A stretch of 64,000 nt of DNA from Chryseobacterium sp. ISL-6 (GTDB taxonomy: Bacteria; Bacteroidota; Bacteroidia; Flavobacteriales; Weeksellaceae): positions 346,925 to 410,924 of the forward strand of contig NZ_JAGGPT010000007.1 in NCBI RefSeq assembly GCF_018613715.1, written 5' to 3'. Of this stretch, positions 36,089 through 45,723 are shown in pieces. How positions within the stretch are numbered: the stretch's first letter is position 1; each line of letters opens with the position of its first letter. The notes under the pieces were generated by a model, which had not been told where the DNA came from, did not search any database, and saw only the letters and a list, made by a program, of their open reading frames with translations. A program made the translations under genes and the position numbers.

Positions 36089-36649
36089 TTAAATATATTG
36101 TTTTACTTCTTCAAAATAATGGATCACTCCTACATCAGGTAAATCCTGTTTTTCATCATTATAAAAGCTGTTTATAGTCTCTGTATTTTCAAGAAAAGAA
36201 TTACTAAACAATGCATACGAGGGTTGTTTTGCAAAATCATTCTTTAATAACTGATGTGCTTCTACAACCGGTACACCATATAGTTTTCTAAAATTCCCAA
36301 TTTTATATTGTGAAAATTTTCCATAGTGGACAATAAACTTTAAAGACAGATCAATAGAAATACTTAAAGCTTCATTAAGCTCTGCTACTTTTCTGGTAAA
36401 AGCATTCTGCATTTTTCTCAGCATATTGGAAACCTTCTTAAAAGATGGATTTTTATCATATCTAAAAAATAAAATCGCATCCCCTTCAATCTCGGAAATC
36501 TCAAAATACTGATTATTCACATCGATCAGGATAGATAATAATTGTCTTACAATATACTCTCCTGTATATAGTTTTGTATTAAATACAAATTCGGTAAATC
36601 CATTGAAATCCGGAATCAGTATTATACCCTCTTGTATATTTGCATCCAT
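36089..36649 (-). CDS. DUF2652-type protein with nucleotide-cyclase-like fold
   Basis: 186 residues. GIILIPDFNGFTEFVFNTKL at the start, then EISEIEGDAILFFR near 50-63, match the two metal-site strands of class III cyclase-like domains as seen in the Bacteroidetes family DUF2652. The first acidic residue is present (Asp14 in PDFNGF) and the second is Glu/Asp in EGDAI, so catalysis is possible but unproven. It begins 55 bp downstream of the efflux operon but is separated by a terminator, so it is probably a separate unit. No output or partner gene adjoins it. Confidence 0.7.
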   Translation of the reverse strand: MDANIQEGIILIPDFNGFTEFVFNTKLYTGEYIVRQLLSILIDVNNQYFEISEIEGDAILFFRYDKNPSFKKVSNMLRKMQNAFTRKVAELNEALSISIDLSLKFIVHYGKFSQYKIGNFRKLYGVPVVEAHQLLKNDFAKQPSYALFSNSFLENTETINSFYNDEKQDLPDVGVIHYFEEVKQYI

Positions 36650-36662
36650 GATGTTTAGTTTA

Positions 36663-36696
36663 AAAACCTGTTATATCTAAAGACGCAACAGGTTTT
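36663..36696 (-). terminator. Terminator of the RND efflux operon
   Basis: AAAACCTGTT (36663-36672) pairs perfectly with AACAGGTTTT (36687-36696) around a 14-nt loop. On the minus strand the second arm is followed by TTAAAC after a T run. It lies directly after the stop of the outer-membrane factor gene. Confidence 0.65.
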
Positions 36697-36704
36697 ATTT
36701 TACT

Positions 36705-38126
36705 TTATTGCCATCCTCCCCCTACTGATCGGTAAAGAGAAGTAATAGCGTTCAGACGTTGTGCTTTCAGGGAAGCCAGATCCAGTTCTGCCTGAAGTTT
36801 ATTGGTTTGTGCTAAAATCACTTCCACATAAGTCGCTGAATTATATTTAAATAAAATATCCGCTTTCTTTACCGCTTCATTCGACTTCAGTACCAATCCT
36901 TCAGCAATCTTTTGCTGTTCTTCCAATTTCTGAATCTGTACCAAGGCATCCGAAACCTCCCCGACTGCTTTTAAAACAGATTGCTTAAAATTGATTTCTG
37001 CCTGTTCAGATAATACTTTATACTGTTCATACTGTGTTTTTAGCTGTTTCCCATTTAAGATAGGTTGTGCAATCGCTCCGGCAGCCATTCCGAAAAGAGA
37101 CCCCGGAATACTGAACCATTTGCTTGCCTGAAAAGCATTAATTCCACCTTGAGCAGTGATATTCAGAGAAGGATACATGCTCATTTTAGCCACATGAATA
37201 GCAGCAACGCTTTTTCTAACCTCCAACTCAGCGGTTTTAATATCCGGTCTGTAGCTTAGAAGCTCAGAAGGAATTCCCGCCACTATTTGATCCGGTGACT
37301 GAACCGTATTCAGGCTTTCCTTTCTCGCAATTTTATCAGGCATCGAACCTGTCAAAAGACTCAAAGCATTTTCCTGTGTTGCAATAGAACTTTCAATAGC
37401 TGGAATGGTTTTTAAGATCTGATCTTTTACAATTTCCTGTTGTTGTACAGCTAAAGCAGTGGTTAATCCTACCTCCTGTTGTTTGGTTAAAAACTTCAGC
37501 GTGGTATCGGAATAGGTCAAGTTGGATTTTGTAATTTCCAGTTGGGTATCCAGCATCAATAAATTATAATACCCTTGAACAACTGCGGCAACCAATCCTG
37601 TTCTCACGGCTTTTGCCGCTTCCTGGGTTTTAAGATATTCGGTTAAAGCCTGTTCCTTTCTTCCTTTAATCTTTCCCCAGATATCCGCTTCCCAGGAAAT
37701 ATTCACAGAACTCGTATAATCTTCTGTATATCTTCTTCCCATAAACTGTCCTGCCATCATTCCGTTCATACTGTTATCTGATGGACGGCTGATGCTCGCA
37801 TTGGCAATGGTTGCACTTACTGTTGGCACATTAGCCCATTTACTTTGATTATACGCTAAAGAAGCAAATTCGATCTGTTTCAAAGCGACCTGAAGGTCAT
37901 TATTCTGTGCAATCGCTTTATCAATAAGGCCTATCAAAACAGGATCTTTGAAAAAATCTTTGTAGCTGATCTTCGCGATATTTTCGTTCTGATCACCAGC
38001 TATAATTGTATCATTTCTAAAAGCTTCAGGCATTTTGATCTCAGGCCGTTCATATTTCTGAACTTTACAGGAAACAGCCAACCCTGAAACCAATGCTATA
38101 TATGCTATATTTTTAATTGAATTCAT
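36705..38126 (-). CDS. RND efflux outer-membrane factor (TolC/NodT family lipoprotein)
   Basis: 473 residues. The lipoprotein signal ends ALVSGLAVSC (Cys at about residue 20), as in NodT/OprM-type channels. Two long OEP repeats rich in heptads follow (IDKAIAQNNDLQVALKQIEFA; ADILFKYNSATYVEVILAQTN), and YRPDIKTAELEVRKS is a family block. It forms the outer-membrane exit duct for the RND pump encoded upstream. It is 18 bp after the pump gene, the last gene of the three-gene operon. Confidence 0.93.
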   Translation of the reverse strand: MNSIKNIAYIALVSGLAVSCKVQKYERPEIKMPEAFRNDTIIAGDQNENIAKISYKDFFKDPVLIGLIDKAIAQNNDLQVALKQIEFASLAYNQSKWANVPTVSATIANASISRPSDNSMNGMMAGQFMGRRYTEDYTSSVNISWEADIWGKIKGRKEQALTEYLKTQEAAKAVRTGLVAAVVQGYYNLLMLDTQLEITKSNLTYSDTTLKFLTKQQEVGLTTALAVQQQEIVKDQILKTIPAIESSIATQENALSLLTGSMPDKIARKESLNTVQSPDQIVAGIPSELLSYRPDIKTAELEVRKSVAAIHVAKMSMYPSLNITAQGGINAFQASKWFSIPGSLFGMAAGAIAQPILNGKQLKTQYEQYKVLSEQAEINFKQSVLKAVGEVSDALVQIQKLEEQQKIAEGLVLKSNEAVKKADILFKYNSATYVEVILAQTNKLQAELDLASLKAQRLNAITSLYRSVGGGWQ

Positions 38127-38144
38127 TTTTAAATATCATTTGAA

Positions 38145-41100
38145 TTAATATTCCCAATCTGATTCCGTAATCACTTTTCCACTGATTCTCTCATGCAAAG
38201 CCTGGAATACCACAAAAAGAACCGGAACAACGAAAATCCCTAAGATAGTTCCGAAAACCATCCCCGAAATAGCCGCATAACCAATAGAATGGTTTCCTAA
38301 TGCAGAAGGTCCTACTACAAAAATCAATGGAATTAATCCCGTGATAAATGCTAAAGAGGTCATTAAGATCGGGCGTAAACGTGCTTTAGCACCTTCTACT
38401 GCTGAAGCGATCAGACTCTTCCCTGCTCTACGGCGCTGAATAGCAAATTCTACGATAAGGATCCCATTTTTCGCCAACAACCCAATCAGCATCACTAAAG
38501 CGATCTGAACATAAATATTATTGGACAGATCTGCCAGAGTAATTCCTACAAATACACCTGATAAACCTACCGGAATAGCGATCAGTACAGCAAATGGTAA
38601 AATATAACTTTCATACTGTGCTGATAACAGGAAGAAAACAAATATGATACATAATCCGAAGATCATTATCGATTGAGAACTTGATGTTGCTTCTTCACGG
38701 CTCATTCCTTTATAATCATAGGTATATCCAGGAGGTAATACCTGTTTGCTCACTTCTTCAACGGCTGCCATTGCTTGTCCGGAACTGTATCCCGGAGCCG
38801 CCATTACGGTTAAATTAGAAGAATTAAACAAATTGAAACGGTCTACTACTTCTGCTCCTGTCACCTGTTTCAGACTAACCAAAGTATTCACAGGAACCAT
38901 CTGATTCAGGTTATTCTTAACAAAAATTCCATTCAGGGATTCTTTATCCTGTCTTGTTTCAGGAGTTGCCTGCACCAATACCCTGTAATATTTTCCAAAC
39001 CGGTTGAAATCTGAAGACTGAATGCTTCCGTAATAACCCTGCATTACTCCTAATACATCAGAAACGGTCACTCCAAGTTGTGCTGCTTTCACCTCATCCA
39101 CCAATACTTCATATTGTGGATAGGATACATCAAATGTCGTATATGCCAAAGCTACTTCTGGTCTCTGCATCAAAGCACCCATCATTCCGTAAGAGATATT
39201 CCCTAAATTCTGAAGTTCACCATTTGTACGGTCTTGAAGCACCAACTCCATTCCACTGGTATTACCAAATCCATCTACCGTCGGCGTATTGATCACTAAG
39301 AAATTGGCTCTTTTATCCTGAGACAAAGTTCCCTGGACCTGACCGATAATATCATTGATATTATTCACCTTCCCTCTTTCACCGCCTTTTTTCAGTTTAA
39401 CGAAAATAGATCCTGCAGAAGATGACATCGAACCACTGAATAAATTCAGACCATCTACTGATATTACTTTGTCTACAGCTGGATTTTTCAGCAACAGATC
39501 TTCCGTATCTGAAATAATTTTTGAAGTTCTGTCCTTAGAAGCTCCCGGAGCCAGATTCGCCGTCACAATAATAAAACTCTGATCTTCATCAGGAATAAAT
39601 CCTTTGGGCGTAGTCATGGACATCCATGTGAATAATCCACCGAAAGCCACAATGATCAATAAGGCAATCCATTTTCTTTTTAAAAGGAACAGAATTGCTT
39701 TTCCATATCGGAAAGTAAGTTTGTTAAAACTCGCATTAAACCCTGCAAAGAAACGTTCTTTGAAGTTCATTTTTTCATGCGTTTCCGGATGGTGCTGCTT
39801 TAAAAATATAGCACATAAAGCCGGACTTAAAGTCAATGCATTGACTGCTGAGATAACAATAGCAATGGCTAACGTTAATGCAAACTGCTGATAAAATAAT
39901 CCAGTAGAACCACTCATAAAGGCTACCGGAACAAATACCGCTGACATGATCAGGGTAATTGAAATAATCGCTCCCGTGATCTCACTCATCGCCGACATCG
40001 TAGCGGCTCTTGGATTCAGTTTTTTATGTTCCATTTTAGCATGCACCGCTTCCACGACGACAATTGCATCATCCACTACAATTCCAATCGCCAGTACCAA
40101 CGCAAACAAGGTCAGAATATTAATCGAGAATCCGAATACATTCATAAAGAAGAACGTTCCTACGATAGAAACCGGAACGGCAATCGCCGGAATCAAGGTT
40201 GAACGGAAATCCTGTAAGAAAATATACACCACAATAAATACCAGGATAAAGGCTTCAATCAGGGTATGAATTACCTGCTCGATCGACTGATCCAAAGCTT
40301 CTTTTGTAGCATAGGGCATTTCATAATCCATTCCTTCAGGAAATGATTTTTCGAGCTCTTTCATTCTCTCCTGAAGGGCGATCTGTACTTCATTCGCATT
40401 AGATCCTGCCATCTGAAAGATCGCCATCGTAACGGAAGGTTTTTTATTGAAATTAGAAGATACATTATAACTGTAGGCTCCAAATTCCACTTTTGCCACA
40501 TCTTTTAATTTTAAAACAGAACCATCGCTCAATGCTTTGATCGTAATATTTTCATATTGCTCCGGCTCCGTAAATTTTCCTTTATACCGAAGGACATATT
40601 CCATCGCTTCCTTACTTCTTTCCCCAAATCTTCCTGGAGCTGCCTCTAAGTTTTGAGACTGAATAGCCCTCGAAACATCAGACGGTGTAAGGTTATAGGA
40701 GGTCAGTTTATTCGGATCCAGCCACACCCGCATCGAATAATCTTTATTTCCATACACCATTGCATCTCCTACTCCTTTTACCCTTTTTAAATCCGGTACA
40801 ATATTGATCTTGGCATAGTTCTCAAGGAAAAGATCATCCATCTTACCATCTTTACTGGTTAAAGAAACCATCGCAATCATACTGTTCTGTCTTTTGAGAG
40901 TCGTAATACCTGCCTGTATAACTTCCGCAGGAAGCTGATTGGTTACCTGTGCTACCCTGTTCTGAACATTGATCGCTGCCTGATCCGGATCGGTACCCAG
41001 TTTGAAAATAACCGTGATGCTTAACGTACCGTCATTACTCGCCGTAGAGGTAATATAATCCATATTTTCTACTCCATTGATGGCATTTTCTAATGGCGGA

Positions 41101-41285
41101 GCCACAGATCTAGCGATCGTTTCAGCGTTCGCACCAGGATAAACCGCAGACACCATTACGGTAGGTGGTGCAATATCTGGAAATTTTGTAATCGGCAGAT
41201 TGATCATACCGACGATACCCAGTATAACCAACAGCACTGAAATAACTGTTGCCAATACGGGCCTTTTTATAATCTTTTTTAACAT
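38145..41285 (-). CDS. RND multidrug efflux pump (HAE1/AcrB family)
   Basis: 1046 residues, full length for HAE1 pumps. The first membrane helix is in KRPVLATVISVLLVILGIVG. The proton-relay pair Asp-Asp is in AIGIVVDDAIVVVEAV, and the FPDIAPPTV/VYPGANAETIA start of the periplasmic domain is typical. Twelve helices are expected in two halves with large periplasmic loops. It exports drugs, bile salts or dyes using the proton gradient. Spacing to the adaptor (9 bp) and the outer-membrane factor (18 bp) shows one operon. Substrate range unknown. Confidence 0.95.
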   Translation of the reverse strand: MLKKIIKRPVLATVISVLLVILGIVGMINLPITKFPDIAPPTVMVSAVYPGANAETIARSVAPPLENAINGVENMDYITSTASNDGTLSITVIFKLGTDPDQAAINVQNRVAQVTNQLPAEVIQAGITTLKRQNSMIAMVSLTSKDGKMDDLFLENYAKINIVPDLKRVKGVGDAMVYGNKDYSMRVWLDPNKLTSYNLTPSDVSRAIQSQNLEAAPGRFGERSKEAMEYVLRYKGKFTEPEQYENITIKALSDGSVLKLKDVAKVEFGAYSYNVSSNFNKKPSVTMAIFQMAGSNANEVQIALQERMKELEKSFPEGMDYEMPYATKEALDQSIEQVIHTLIEAFILVFIVVYIFLQDFRSTLIPAIAVPVSIVGTFFFMNVFGFSINILTLFALVLAIGIVVDDAIVVVEAVHAKMEHKKLNPRAATMSAMSEITGAIISITLIMSAVFVPVAFMSGSTGLFYQQFALTLAIAIVISAVNALTLSPALCAIFLKQHHPETHEKMNFKERFFAGFNASFNKLTFRYGKAILFLLKRKWIALLIIVAFGGLFTWMSMTTPKGFIPDEDQSFIIVTANLAPGASKDRTSKIISDTEDLLLKNPAVDKVISVDGLNLFSGSMSSSAGSIFVKLKKGGERGKVNNINDIIGQVQGTLSQDKRANFLVINTPTVDGFGNTSGMELVLQDRTNGELQNLGNISYGMMGALMQRPEVALAYTTFDVSYPQYEVLVDEVKAAQLGVTVSDVLGVMQGYYGSIQSSDFNRFGKYYRVLVQATPETRQDKESLNGIFVKNNLNQMVPVNTLVSLKQVTGAEVVDRFNLFNSSNLTVMAAPGYSSGQAMAAVEEVSKQVLPPGYTYDYKGMSREEATSSSQSIMIFGLCIIFVFFLLSAQYESYILPFAVLIAIPVGLSGVFVGITLADLSNNIYVQIALVMLIGLLAKNGILIVEFAIQRRRAGKSLIASAVEGAKARLRPILMTSLAFITGLIPLIFVVGPSALGNHSIGYAAISGMVFGTILGIFVVPVLFVVFQALHERISGKVITESDWEY

Positions 41286-41294
41286 GATTTTTTC

Positions 41295-42437
41295 TTACGA
41301 TTTTTTCGGTTGAGCGTTTTGTTTTTGAGCTACAACGGGAGTTCCCGGCTGTAATCTGTCGAAGCCGGTAACGATGTACTGATCTCCGGCTTTCAGCCCC
41401 TTGGATACGATAAAATTAGTTCCGGCCTTCCCACTCACTTCAATAGGAAGCTGAACTGCTTTTCCATCTTTAATGGTAAATACAAAAATTTTGTCCTGAA
41501 TCGATCTTGTGGAAGCGATAGGAAGCAAAACAACATTAGCATAAAACTGATCCAACACCACCTTTCCGGTATTTCCGCTTCTCAGTAAATTATTAGGATT
41601 GTTGAATTTCGCTCTTAATGTAATAGACCCTGTTGTTTTATTAAACTGACCTTCCACTGCATCAATTCTCCCTGTTTCAGCATATTTCTCCCCTCCTGAA
41701 AGAAGTAAAGAGACCGCTGGGGTATTTTTAATGATCTCATCAATACTACTCCCTACATTTTGTTTTTGAAACTGATTAAAATCGTTTTCACTTAAACTAA
41801 AATAGGTGTACACCTGATGAATATCCGACAATAAGGTCATCGGATCCTGGTTGGTAGGCGTCAGCAAACTTCCCAAACGGTAATTAAATCTTCCGATGTA
41901 TCCACTTACAGGCGCTTTAATCGTAGAAAAATTAAGATTGATCTTTGCCGATTCTATCGAAGAGAGGGATTGGCTTACTGCTCCTCTGGCTGCATTATAG
42001 GAAGCTTCTGCTTCTTTCACCTGGATATCAGAAACCATTTTATTTCTGAATAATTCTTTCTTACGGTCTACATCTATTTTAGTGGTCGCAAGATTGGCTT
42101 GTGCCGTAATTAATGCTGCCTGAGCACTTTTCAATTGTTCACGGAAGATCTGGTCTTCAATTTTAAACAAAGGCTGACCCGCTCTTACGTAATCTCCTTC
42201 ATCTACAAATATTTTGGTTAGATATCCTGTTACCTGAGGTCTTATTTCAACATTCGAGACACCTTCCACAGAAGCTGCATATTCTCTGGAGAAAGAAGCG
42301 TCACCTTGTTTTACCGTTTCTACCGGAAGTTCCGGGGCTTGTTGCTGATAAGATTGATTTTGATTTTTCTTACATCCTGTCAAAACGACAAGGGATAAGA
42401 AGAGTATAGTTGATTTCTGAATAAAAAATCTCTGCAT
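41295..42437 (-). CDS. RND efflux periplasmic adaptor (AcrA/MexA family lipoprotein)
   Basis: 380 residues from the ATG at 42437, preceded by AAAGGAAAT; an in-frame GTG at 42461 would add eight residues. The lipoprotein signal ends LVVLTGC. The barrel-sandwich/lipoyl halves are VEGVSNVEIRPQVTGYLTKI and TIKAPVSGYIGRF, enclosing a long helical hairpin. Beta-barrel and membrane-proximal domains follow. It links the pump to the outer-membrane factor and is first in the operon. In its leader, GAGC and GCTC (42463-42477) form a small imperfect dyad that could be a regulator site. Confidence 0.93.
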   Translation of the reverse strand: MQRFFIQKSTILFLSLVVLTGCKKNQNQSYQQQAPELPVETVKQGDASFSREYAASVEGVSNVEIRPQVTGYLTKIFVDEGDYVRAGQPLFKIEDQIFREQLKSAQAALITAQANLATTKIDVDRKKELFRNKMVSDIQVKEAEASYNAARGAVSQSLSSIESAKINLNFSTIKAPVSGYIGRFNYRLGSLLTPTNQDPMTLLSDIHQVYTYFSLSENDFNQFQKQNVGSSIDEIIKNTPAVSLLLSGGEKYAETGRIDAVEGQFNKTTGSITLRAKFNNPNNLLRSGNTGKVVLDQFYANVVLLPIASTRSIQDKIFVFTIKDGKAVQLPIEVSGKAGTNFIVSKGLKAGDQYIVTGFDRLQPGTPVVAQKQNAQPKKS

Positions 42438-42636
42438 AGTACTATTTCCTTTAAATTTCACCGAGCAAAATTCGCTCTAAAAAAATTCAAGGGAAATATT
42501 TAAAAAACTTCTTAATTTGTCAAAAAGACATCTAATTTTTAATATACATGAGATATATCATCCTTTTTTTCTTAGAAATCAAAGAATATATGCATCGAAA
42601 CTTAATTTATATTTGAGAGGTTGAGAATTACATCAT

Positions 42637-43551
42637 TTAATACAAGTCATCCTTTTTATACTCGAGAGGAGATTTTCCAACATGTTTTTTAAAAAACTTA
42701 CTGAAAGACGCCTGGTCAGAAAATCTAAGCTGTGATGCTACCTCATTTACATTAGAATTGGAGTTTTTTAATAATAGCCTGGCCTCCACTTCCAATACCT
42801 TATGGATGATTTCACGTGGTGATTTAAACATCGTTTTATTAATCACCTTGGTTAGATATTTACGACTGATACAAAGTTTATCTGCATAAAACTGTACATT
42901 GTGCTCTTCTTTAAAATGCTCGCGTACCAAAATAAAAAAACTGGTGGTAATTTCATCTTCACGGTATGTGACAGGATTTATTTTTTCCGTTTTCTTAAAG
43001 TGATTATCTACCTCATAAATGACCAATGAAAAGTGATGCCAAATCATTTCATTAAAGTAATGATCATTTTTTTCAGCATTGTTTAAAACCTTAAGCTCAT
43101 CTAAATGAAATTCAAGCCTGCGGAAAAGGTCAGGCTCATTCTTGATCAAGTTGGTATCTTTTGAAAGGCTCCTCAAGATATCATTTGACCGATAATTAAA
43201 TCCGGCATCGGAAATAAAATCCAAAGAAAAGAAAATGTACTTTCCAACATAATCATCAGAGATTTCTTCTATCCAAAATGTTTCAGACATTGGACAAAAT
43301 ATAATATCTCCTTTTGAAGTGGTATACCGCTGATCATCAATCCTGAATCGTTCATATCCGTTAGTCACTAAAATCAAGCAGAAATAATCTGCACGGTTCG
43401 GAACATTCAACTCAATATTATAGTTGCTTCCATCAATTGTCATGACCACGAACTCTTTAACTCTAAGATCAAACTCTACGTCTTTAAGAAGTTTTTCAAA
43501 AGTAAAGGTGGAAACAAATTCAGCAGTTTCAGTATTGCTCTTTCGGGACAT
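42637..43551 (-). CDS. AraC-family transcriptional regulator, likely of the efflux operon
   Basis: 304 residues. An N-terminal cupin-like sensing domain (about 30-180; YNIELNVPNRADYFCLILV) and a C-terminal double helix-turn-helix of AraC/XylS type (about 205-300; ADKLCISRKYLTKVINK, then VNEVASQLRFSDQASFSKFF and GKSPLEYKK). It is on the same strand and 200 bp upstream of the adaptor gene, so it is probably the local regulator of the pump. The ligand is unknown. Confidence 0.9.
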   Translation of the reverse strand: MSRKSNTETAEFVSTFTFEKLLKDVEFDLRVKEFVVMTIDGSNYNIELNVPNRADYFCLILVTNGYERFRIDDQRYTTSKGDIIFCPMSETFWIEEISDDYVGKYIFFSLDFISDAGFNYRSNDILRSLSKDTNLIKNEPDLFRRLEFHLDELKVLNNAEKNDHYFNEMIWHHFSLVIYEVDNHFKKTEKINPVTYREDEITTSFFILVREHFKEEHNVQFYADKLCISRKYLTKVINKTMFKSPREIIHKVLEVEARLLLKNSNSNVNEVASQLRFSDQASFSKFFKKHVGKSPLEYKKDDLY

Positions 43552-43598
43552 TTTGACGAAATATTTACACGAAATTAAGGAATAATTTTTAGTTTTTT

Positions 43599-43676
43599 GT
43601 TGCGGGTGGCGAGTTGCAGGTTCCCGAGTTGCGAGTTCTTCCCTCTAACCTCTCATCTCTAAATTCTAACTTCCAA
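43599..43676. repeat. Low-complexity intergenic repeat (TTGCGGG/GAGTTGC type)
   Basis: Contains TTGCGGGTGGCGAGTTGC and CGAGTTGCGAGTTC, then CCCTCTAACCTCTCATCTC. A shorter relative with TTGCGGGTTCCCAG lies at 44378-44396, on the other side of the hydrolase gene. Such pyrimidine-rich and GAGTTGC-rich stretches recur between genes in related genomes. Confidence 0.55.
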
Positions 43677-43736
43677 TTAAAAGTAGTATAATATCAAAAA
43701 CTATATCTACATTTATCCTTCAATTCAAAGGATCTC

Positions 43737-44375
43737 ATGAAAACATCGGCAACATTTCTTTTTTCTTTCCTTTTCCTTCTTTCAAATTTTTTAACCGCTC
43801 AACAGCAGCAATATATTTTCTTTTTACATAATAAATTTTTGGAAGGACATTCTTTAACAGAGAAGCATCCAAAATATGGAGTCGCAGAATATAAACCCAT
43901 TCTCTTCAAATTGAAAGATAAAAATACAGTTGTCATATCTGAGAAAAGAGCTGACCATACCGATCCTGAAATCTATGCCCGAAAGATAGTAGCTCAGATT
44001 GACAGTTTAAAAACCAAAGGCGTTCCTTCAAAAAACATAAGTATTGTTGGAACTTCTCAGGGGGGTTATATTGCCCAATATGTTTCGTATTATGCTAAAA
44101 ATCCAGATCTTAAATTTATCATTATCGGAGCAAGCTTCAAAGATGACTCCTTAAATGAAGATCCCGATTTCAAATTGTATGGTAAGATATTATCCATTAC
44201 CGAAAAATCAGATGATGGCCATGTAGCATTATCGACTCAGAAAAGATTTCAGAATTCTCAGATAAAAGCATTCAAGGAAATTGAAGTCAGTACTGGCATG
44301 AACCATGGTTTTTTATTCAAAGCATTAGATGTATGGCTTGTCCCAACGAAAGAATGGGTTCAGAAGAAGTTTTAA
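43737..44375 (+). CDS. Exported alpha/beta-hydrolase-like protein
   Basis: 212 residues. The signal peptide is FLFSFLFLLSNFLTAQ, followed by QQQYIFFLHNKFLEGH. The nucleophile elbow SIVGTSQGGYIAQY (GxSxG, Ser at about residue 101) is preceded by helix KIVAQIDSLKTKG. MNHGF near the C-terminus may supply the catalytic His. The overall pattern fits a small periplasmic serine hydrolase or esterase; substrate unknown. Short low-complexity repeats flank the gene on both sides. Confidence 0.75.
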   Translation: MKTSATFLFSFLFLLSNFLTAQQQQYIFFLHNKFLEGHSLTEKHPKYGVAEYKPILFKLKDKNTVVISEKRADHTDPEIYARKIVAQIDSLKTKGVPSKNISIVGTSQGGYIAQYVSYYAKNPDLKFIIIGASFKDDSLNEDPDFKLYGKILSITEKSDDGHVALSTQKRFQNSQIKAFKEIEVSTGMNHGFLFKALDVWLVPTKEWVQKKF

Positions 44376-44377
44376 TA

Positions 44378-44453
44378 TGTTGCGGGTTCCCAGTTATTAG
44401 GAATATGCGTCCGGTAACTTTCAACTTTTCACTTTCAATTTTCAATTTTCAAC
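44378..44453. repeat. Low-complexity repeat reaching into the MFS gene end
   Basis: After TTGCGGGTTCCCAG come repeats of TTTTCAACTTTC/CAATTTTCAATTTTC. Read on the minus strand, GTTGAAAATTGA supplies the last codons and stop of the MFS gene ending at 44442. The repeat has therefore set the present 3' end of that gene. Confidence 0.5.
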
Positions 44454-45644
44454 AAATCTCTTCTGCGCCGCCTTCATTCCGAAGAAGAACATCAGGATCA
44501 CTGAAATTCCCAGAAATGCGAATGAATATTTCCATGAAGGATCCCAATCATGTAATTTCCCAAATATAGCGGGTCCAAAAGCTGCGATCAGGTATCCTAC
44601 AGATTGTGCCATTCCTGAAATCTTAATGGCATTGGCACTTGATTTTGTTCGTAAAGAGAAAAACAATATCGATAAACTGAATGACAGACCATTGGATAAT
44701 CCTAATAAAATAGCCGTCGCATAGATCCATTGTGATTTTAATAAAGCAAACATGACAATACTTGCCAACATCAGAATGCATAGAAAAACGATCATCGCCC
44801 TTTGATCTTTCATTTTATTGGCAATGATTGGACCTACGAAAGTAATGGGAATCATGGAAATCTGGATGACAAACAATACCCATCCCGGAGCATTCCCGTT
44901 CATTCCATAATCACCAAGAACTGCAGGTAACCAGGAAATTAGAGAATAGTACACCAAAGACTGCAATCCCATAAAAATACTGATGTTCCATGCCTGTGCA
45001 GATTTAAACATATTAAAATCTGATTTAGCTAATGAACTATTGCTTTGATTCGTTTTATTTCTATTCAGCAAGAGTTCTAAAACCACCACCAATAAGGATA
45101 AAAGAGCAATCACCAACCAGATCCCCAAAGAACCACGCCATCCATAACCCGTCCATTCTCCAAGGCTTACACTATATCCTGAAGCTAAAGCAGCGGTAAG
45201 ATTCATGGAAACCGCAAAAATACCCGTCATCACACCGATCTGTTTTGGAAAATTATTTTTGATGTATCCTGGTGTAATTACATTTCCAACGCAAATACCC
45301 AATCCTATGAACACGGATCCAGTAAACAAGGTCCAGACCGATCCGAATACCCGTAAAAACAATCCAAAACTCAGAATTACCAAGGCATATAACAAAAACC
45401 TATTGATACTTAAACGATGGGAAAACCGGCTTACTAAAACGGAACAACTCGCAAACATCAGCAACGGAATAGAAGTCAGCATACTGCTTTGAAAATTATC
45501 TAAATGCAAAGATTGGCTGATCTGACTCAGTACCGGTCCCACAGAAGTAATCGGTGAACGAAGGTTACTTGAAACCAGAATAACAACCAAAACATTGATA
45601 AACAATAGTATATATGAAGCTTCTTTTCTTGTCTCGTTTTTCAT
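44442..45644 (-). CDS. CynX/NimT-type MFS transporter
   Basis: 400 residues from the ATG at 45644; a TTG at 45671 would add nine. About twelve membrane helices. LVSRFSHRLSINRFLLYALVILSFGLFLRV and the LRSPITSVGPVLSQI segment near the start fit the CynX/NimT (cyanate/nitroimidazole) branch of MFS. KMKDQRAMIVF is the central loop. Substrate unknown. An AraC regulator is transcribed divergently 79 bp away and probably controls it. Confidence 0.88.
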   Translation of the reverse strand: MKNETRKEASYILLFINVLVVILVSSNLRSPITSVGPVLSQISQSLHLDNFQSSMLTSIPLLMFASCSVLVSRFSHRLSINRFLLYALVILSFGLFLRVFGSVWTLFTGSVFIGLGICVGNVITPGYIKNNFPKQIGVMTGIFAVSMNLTAALASGYSVSLGEWTGYGWRGSLGIWLVIALLSLLVVVLELLLNRNKTNQSNSSLAKSDFNMFKSAQAWNISIFMGLQSLVYYSLISWLPAVLGDYGMNGNAPGWVLFVIQISMIPITFVGPIIANKMKDQRAMIVFLCILMLASIVMFALLKSQWIYATAILLGLSNGLSFSLSILFFSLRTKSSANAIKISGMAQSVGYLIAAFGPAIFGKLHDWDPSWKYSFAFLGISVILMFFFGMKAAQKRFVEN

Positions 45645-45668
45645 GATATTGTATAAAAATTGATACCA

Positions 45669-45700
45669 CAAATGTACTTATGTTATTTTGTATACATTTG
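45669..45700. promoter_or_regulatory. Symmetric divergent promoter/operator between MFS and AraC genes
   Basis: CAAATGTA (45669-45676) and TACATTTG (45693-45700) form a perfect inverted repeat with 16 bp between arms. Each arm is also a TAnnTTTG -7 element for the gene it faces, so the two promoters point outward from one symmetric site. No clear -33 TTG was found for either. Confidence 0.5.
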
Positions 45701-45723
45701 CCATAATATTAATCTAAAACGAC

